Below, in pieces: positions 6,289-7,559 of a stretch of DNA of 7,559 bases. The stretch comes from Pseudomonadota bacterium (GTDB taxonomy: Bacteria > Pseudomonadota > Alphaproteobacteria > Rhizobiales > Beijerinckiaceae). The notes under the pieces were generated by a model. It made no database searches, had not been told where the DNA came from, and saw only the letters and a program-made list of their open reading frames with translations. The DNA lies in assembly GCA_023423995.1 (NCBI GenBank), contig JAFAEL010000230.1:1-7559 (forward strand), in the 5' to 3' direction. How positions within the stretch are numbered: position 1 is the first letter of the stretch; each line of letters starts with the position of its first letter. The position numbers and the translations under genes were made by a program.

Positions 6289-7280
6289 CAGGCGGCCGGG
6301 GCGCGCTCTGCCAAGTGACGCTCCCAGGCGAGCGCCTGGCCCACGATCTCTTCCAGATCGTCGTGCTGCGGCACCCAGCCGAGCTCCTTCCGGATCCGGT
6401 CTGCCTTCGCGACGATCGCGGCCGGATCTCCGGCGCGGCGCGGCGACAGCTTCACGGGGAAGTCCACCCCCGAGACCCGCTTCATCACCTCGATCACCTC
6501 CAGCACCGAATATCCGCGGCCATAGCCGCAATTCAGCGTCAAGCTGTCGCCCTCGCGGCGAAGATGGTCGAGCGCCGAGAGATGCGCATTGGCGAGGTCG
6601 GAGACCTGGATGTAGTCGCGGATGCAGGATCCGTCGCGCGTGGGGTAGTCGGTCCCAAAGACCTCCAGCACCGGACGCTGGCCGAGCGCCGTCTGGGCGG
6701 CCACCTTGATCAGGTGCGTCGCGGCAGGCGTCGACTGCCCGCTCCGGCCGGCCGGATCGGCGCCGGCGACATTGAAGTAGCGGAGGGCGACATAGCTGAT
6801 GTCGTGCGCCCGCCCGGCATCCTCCAGCATCCACTCGGTCATCAGCTTCGAGCGCCCATACGGCGACATCGGGTTCTTTGGCGTGTCTTCCGCGACCGGC
6901 TCGCTCGAAGTCTCGCCGTAGACGGCAGCCGTGGAGGAGAAGATGAAGTGGCCGACGCCGCAGCGAACCGCCGTCTCGATCAGGCTCCGCGACTTTGCGG
7001 TATTGTTCAAGTAGTAGCCGAGCGGATCGGACACCGATTCGGGCACCACGATCTTGGCCGCGAAATGGGTTATCGCCTCCACCCGGTGCTTTTCGATGGT
7101 GCGCGCGACGAGGTCCTGGTCGCCCACGTCCCCGACCACGAGTTTCGCCTGCGGCGGTACGGCCCATTCGAAGCCCGTGGAGAGGTTGTCGAGAACCACG
7201 ACGTCCTCGCCGCGATCGACCAGCGCCAGGGCCATGTGGCTGCCGATGTAACCCGCCCCGCCCGTGACCAACACCGCCAT
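6288..7280 (-). CDS. galE: UDP-glucose 4-epimerase
   Basis: This 330-residue cytoplasmic short-chain dehydrogenase-type enzyme interconverts UDP-glucose and UDP-galactose with bound NAD. The NAD-binding Rossmann motif is VTGGAGYIGSH (5-15), with D31 at the end of the second strand for the ribose. The catalytic triad elements are SST (115-117) and Y141-G-R-S-K145. Other family marks are LRYFNVAGADP (166-176), GTDYPTRDGSCIRDYI (209-224), which contacts the sugar nucleotide, and RRAGDPA (281-287). Length is normal. The ATG at 7280 has GGAGAGGG 8 nt upstream. Its stop overlaps the transglycosylase start, and galU is divergent 120 bp away. GalU supplies the UDP-glucose that GalE uses, so the pair likely feeds galactose into exopolysaccharide, lipopolysaccharide or other glycans. 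Epimerases acting on N-acetylated sugars are related, but the overall match is to the GalE group. Confidence 0.94.
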   Translation of the reverse strand: MAVLVTGGAGYIGSHMALALVDRGEDVVVLDNLSTGFEWAVPPQAKLVVGDVGDQDLVARTIEKHRVEAITHFAAKIVVPESVSDPLGYYLNNTAKSRSLIETAVRCGVGHFIFSSTAAVYGETSSEPVAEDTPKNPMSPYGRSKLMTEWMLEDAGRAHDISYVALRYFNVAGADPAGRSGQSTPAATHLIKVAAQTALGQRPVLEVFGTDYPTRDGSCIRDYIQVSDLANAHLSALDHLRREGDSLTLNCGYGRGYSVLEVIEVMKRVSGVDFPVKLSPRRAGDPAAIVAKADRIRKELGWVPQHDDLEEIVGQALAWERHLAERAPAA

Positions 7281-7288
7281 CTAACTCA

Positions 7289-7296
7289 CCCTCTCC
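7289..7296 (-). promoter_or_regulatory. Ribosome-binding site of galE
   Basis: GGAGAGGG on the minus strand ends 8 nt before the galE ATG at 7280 and supports that start. The eight bases between it and the ATG (TGAGTTAG) have a perfect complement further up the leader at 7348-7355. Confidence 0.55.
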
Positions 7297-7325
7297 GGAT
7301 CTGCCTTGGCCGTTAGCAGCCTTGC

Positions 7326-7344
7326 GCTTCACAACCCGTGAAGC
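7326..7344. promoter_or_regulatory. Inverted repeat in the galE/galU divergent intergenic region
   Basis: GCTTCAC (7326-7332) and GTGAAGC (7338-7344) are perfect reverse complements separated by AACCC. The repeat sits in the 120-bp gap between the two divergent genes, 46 bp from galE and 56 bp from galU. It could be an operator for a dimeric regulator acting on both promoters, or a hairpin in the galE leader RNA. No convincing -35/-10 pair was found on either strand, so its relation to the promoters is unknown. Confidence 0.4.
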
Positions 7345-7400
7345 CATTGAGTTAGCAAGACACGACCGGTGGTGGCTGCATCCGCGTCCACGAGCCGCAT

Positions 7401-7559
7401 ATGCCCAAGGATATCGATCTTCACATGAAGCGCATCCGCAAAGCAGTCTTGCCCGTAGCGGGCCTGGGAACGAGGTTCCTGCCGGCGACGAAATCCGTGC
7501 CGAAAGAGATGCTCACCGTCGTTGACCGGCCCGTGATCCAGCACGTCGTGGACGAAGCC
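7401..7559 (+). CDS. galU: UTP-glucose-1-phosphate uridylyltransferase, N-terminal part (partial)
   Basis: The frame is open from ATG 7401 to the end of the window, giving 53 codons. Residues 15-38 contain [20 protein letters not shown] followed by KEM, the nucleotide-binding signature of GalU, with the G-L-G-T-R loop contacting UTP and KEM following it. The continuation [16 protein letters not shown] also fits. The enzyme makes UDP-glucose from UTP and glucose-1-phosphate, the substrate of the neighbouring GalE. Two starts are possible: ATG 7401, with no good ribosome-binding site, or ATG 7425 (MKRIRKAV), preceded by AAGGA at 7407-7411 with a long 13-nt spacing. Family N-termini vary here, so the start is uncertain while the identity is not. 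The C-terminal four-fifths lies beyond the window. Confidence 0.9.
   Translation, partial: MPKDIDLHMKRIRKAVLPVAGLGTRFLPATKSVPKEMLTVVDRPVIQHVVDEA

Noticed and set aside
6315..7316. A 333-codon plus-strand open frame opposite galE.
   Set aside because: It covers galE almost exactly on the other strand and resembles no protein family; galE motifs are complete.
5071..7347. A 758-codon minus-strand open frame that would fuse about 350 residues to the N-terminus of the lytic transglycosylase.
   Set aside because: The upstream part lies out of frame over galE, is Arg/Gly-rich low-complexity sequence typical of GC-rich shadows, and the transglycosylase has a clean ATG followed by a signal peptide at 6288.
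7281..7400. Sigma70 promoters for galE and galU.
   Set aside because: TTG-containing hexamers exist on both strands, but none has an acceptable -10 at 16-18 bp spacing, so no promoter is called.

Overview
The window is gene-dense, G+C-rich bacterial chromosome. The GltD, GalE and MltB-family proteins, the chemoreceptor with its C-terminal xWxxF tail, and the relaxed promoter motifs together suggest an alphaproteobacterium. No genus can be named from the sequence alone. No rRNA, tRNA, CRISPR array, transposase or insertion sequence is visible.

Left part (1-2273, plus strand): the last 37 codons of gltB (glutamate synthase large subunit), then a two-gene VapBC-type toxin-antitoxin module (179-822), then gltD (glutamate synthase small subunit). 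The toxin-antitoxin pair therefore lies inside the gltB-gltD operon. It carries its own candidate promoter and a perfect 9-bp inverted repeat as candidate operator. Its reading frames are chained by GTGA overlaps (vapB/vapC at 409-412, vapC/possible upstream gltD start at 819-822). A GC-rich hairpin overlaps the gltB stop codon. This arrangement is the most unusual thing in the window: expression of a central nitrogen-assimilation enzyme subunit may be linked to an autoregulated toxin-antitoxin promoter.

Middle (2280-5070): gltD converges on a large transmembrane chemoreceptor gene (2289-4895, minus), separated by 15 bp and a perfect 8-bp hairpin. The receptor has a long, probably all-helical periplasmic domain, two HAMP-like segments, a canonical signalling tip and a C-terminal EDWEEF tail that resembles a CheR/CheB docking pentapeptide. 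The 175-bp gap upstream of it (4896-5070) holds a near-consensus CtrA-like box, nested inverted repeats that could end the upstream operon, and a strong ribosome-binding site.

Right part (5071-7559): galE (UDP-glucose 4-epimerase) and an exported MltB-family lytic transglycosylase form a minus-strand pair with a TGATG stop/start overlap. Divergent from them, galU (UTP-glucose-1-phosphate uridylyltransferase) starts at about 7401 and runs off the window. galU makes UDP-glucose and galE interconverts it with UDP-galactose, so this is a nucleotide-sugar supply locus with a cell-wall remodelling enzyme attached. The 120-bp galE/galU gap contains a perfect 7-bp inverted repeat.
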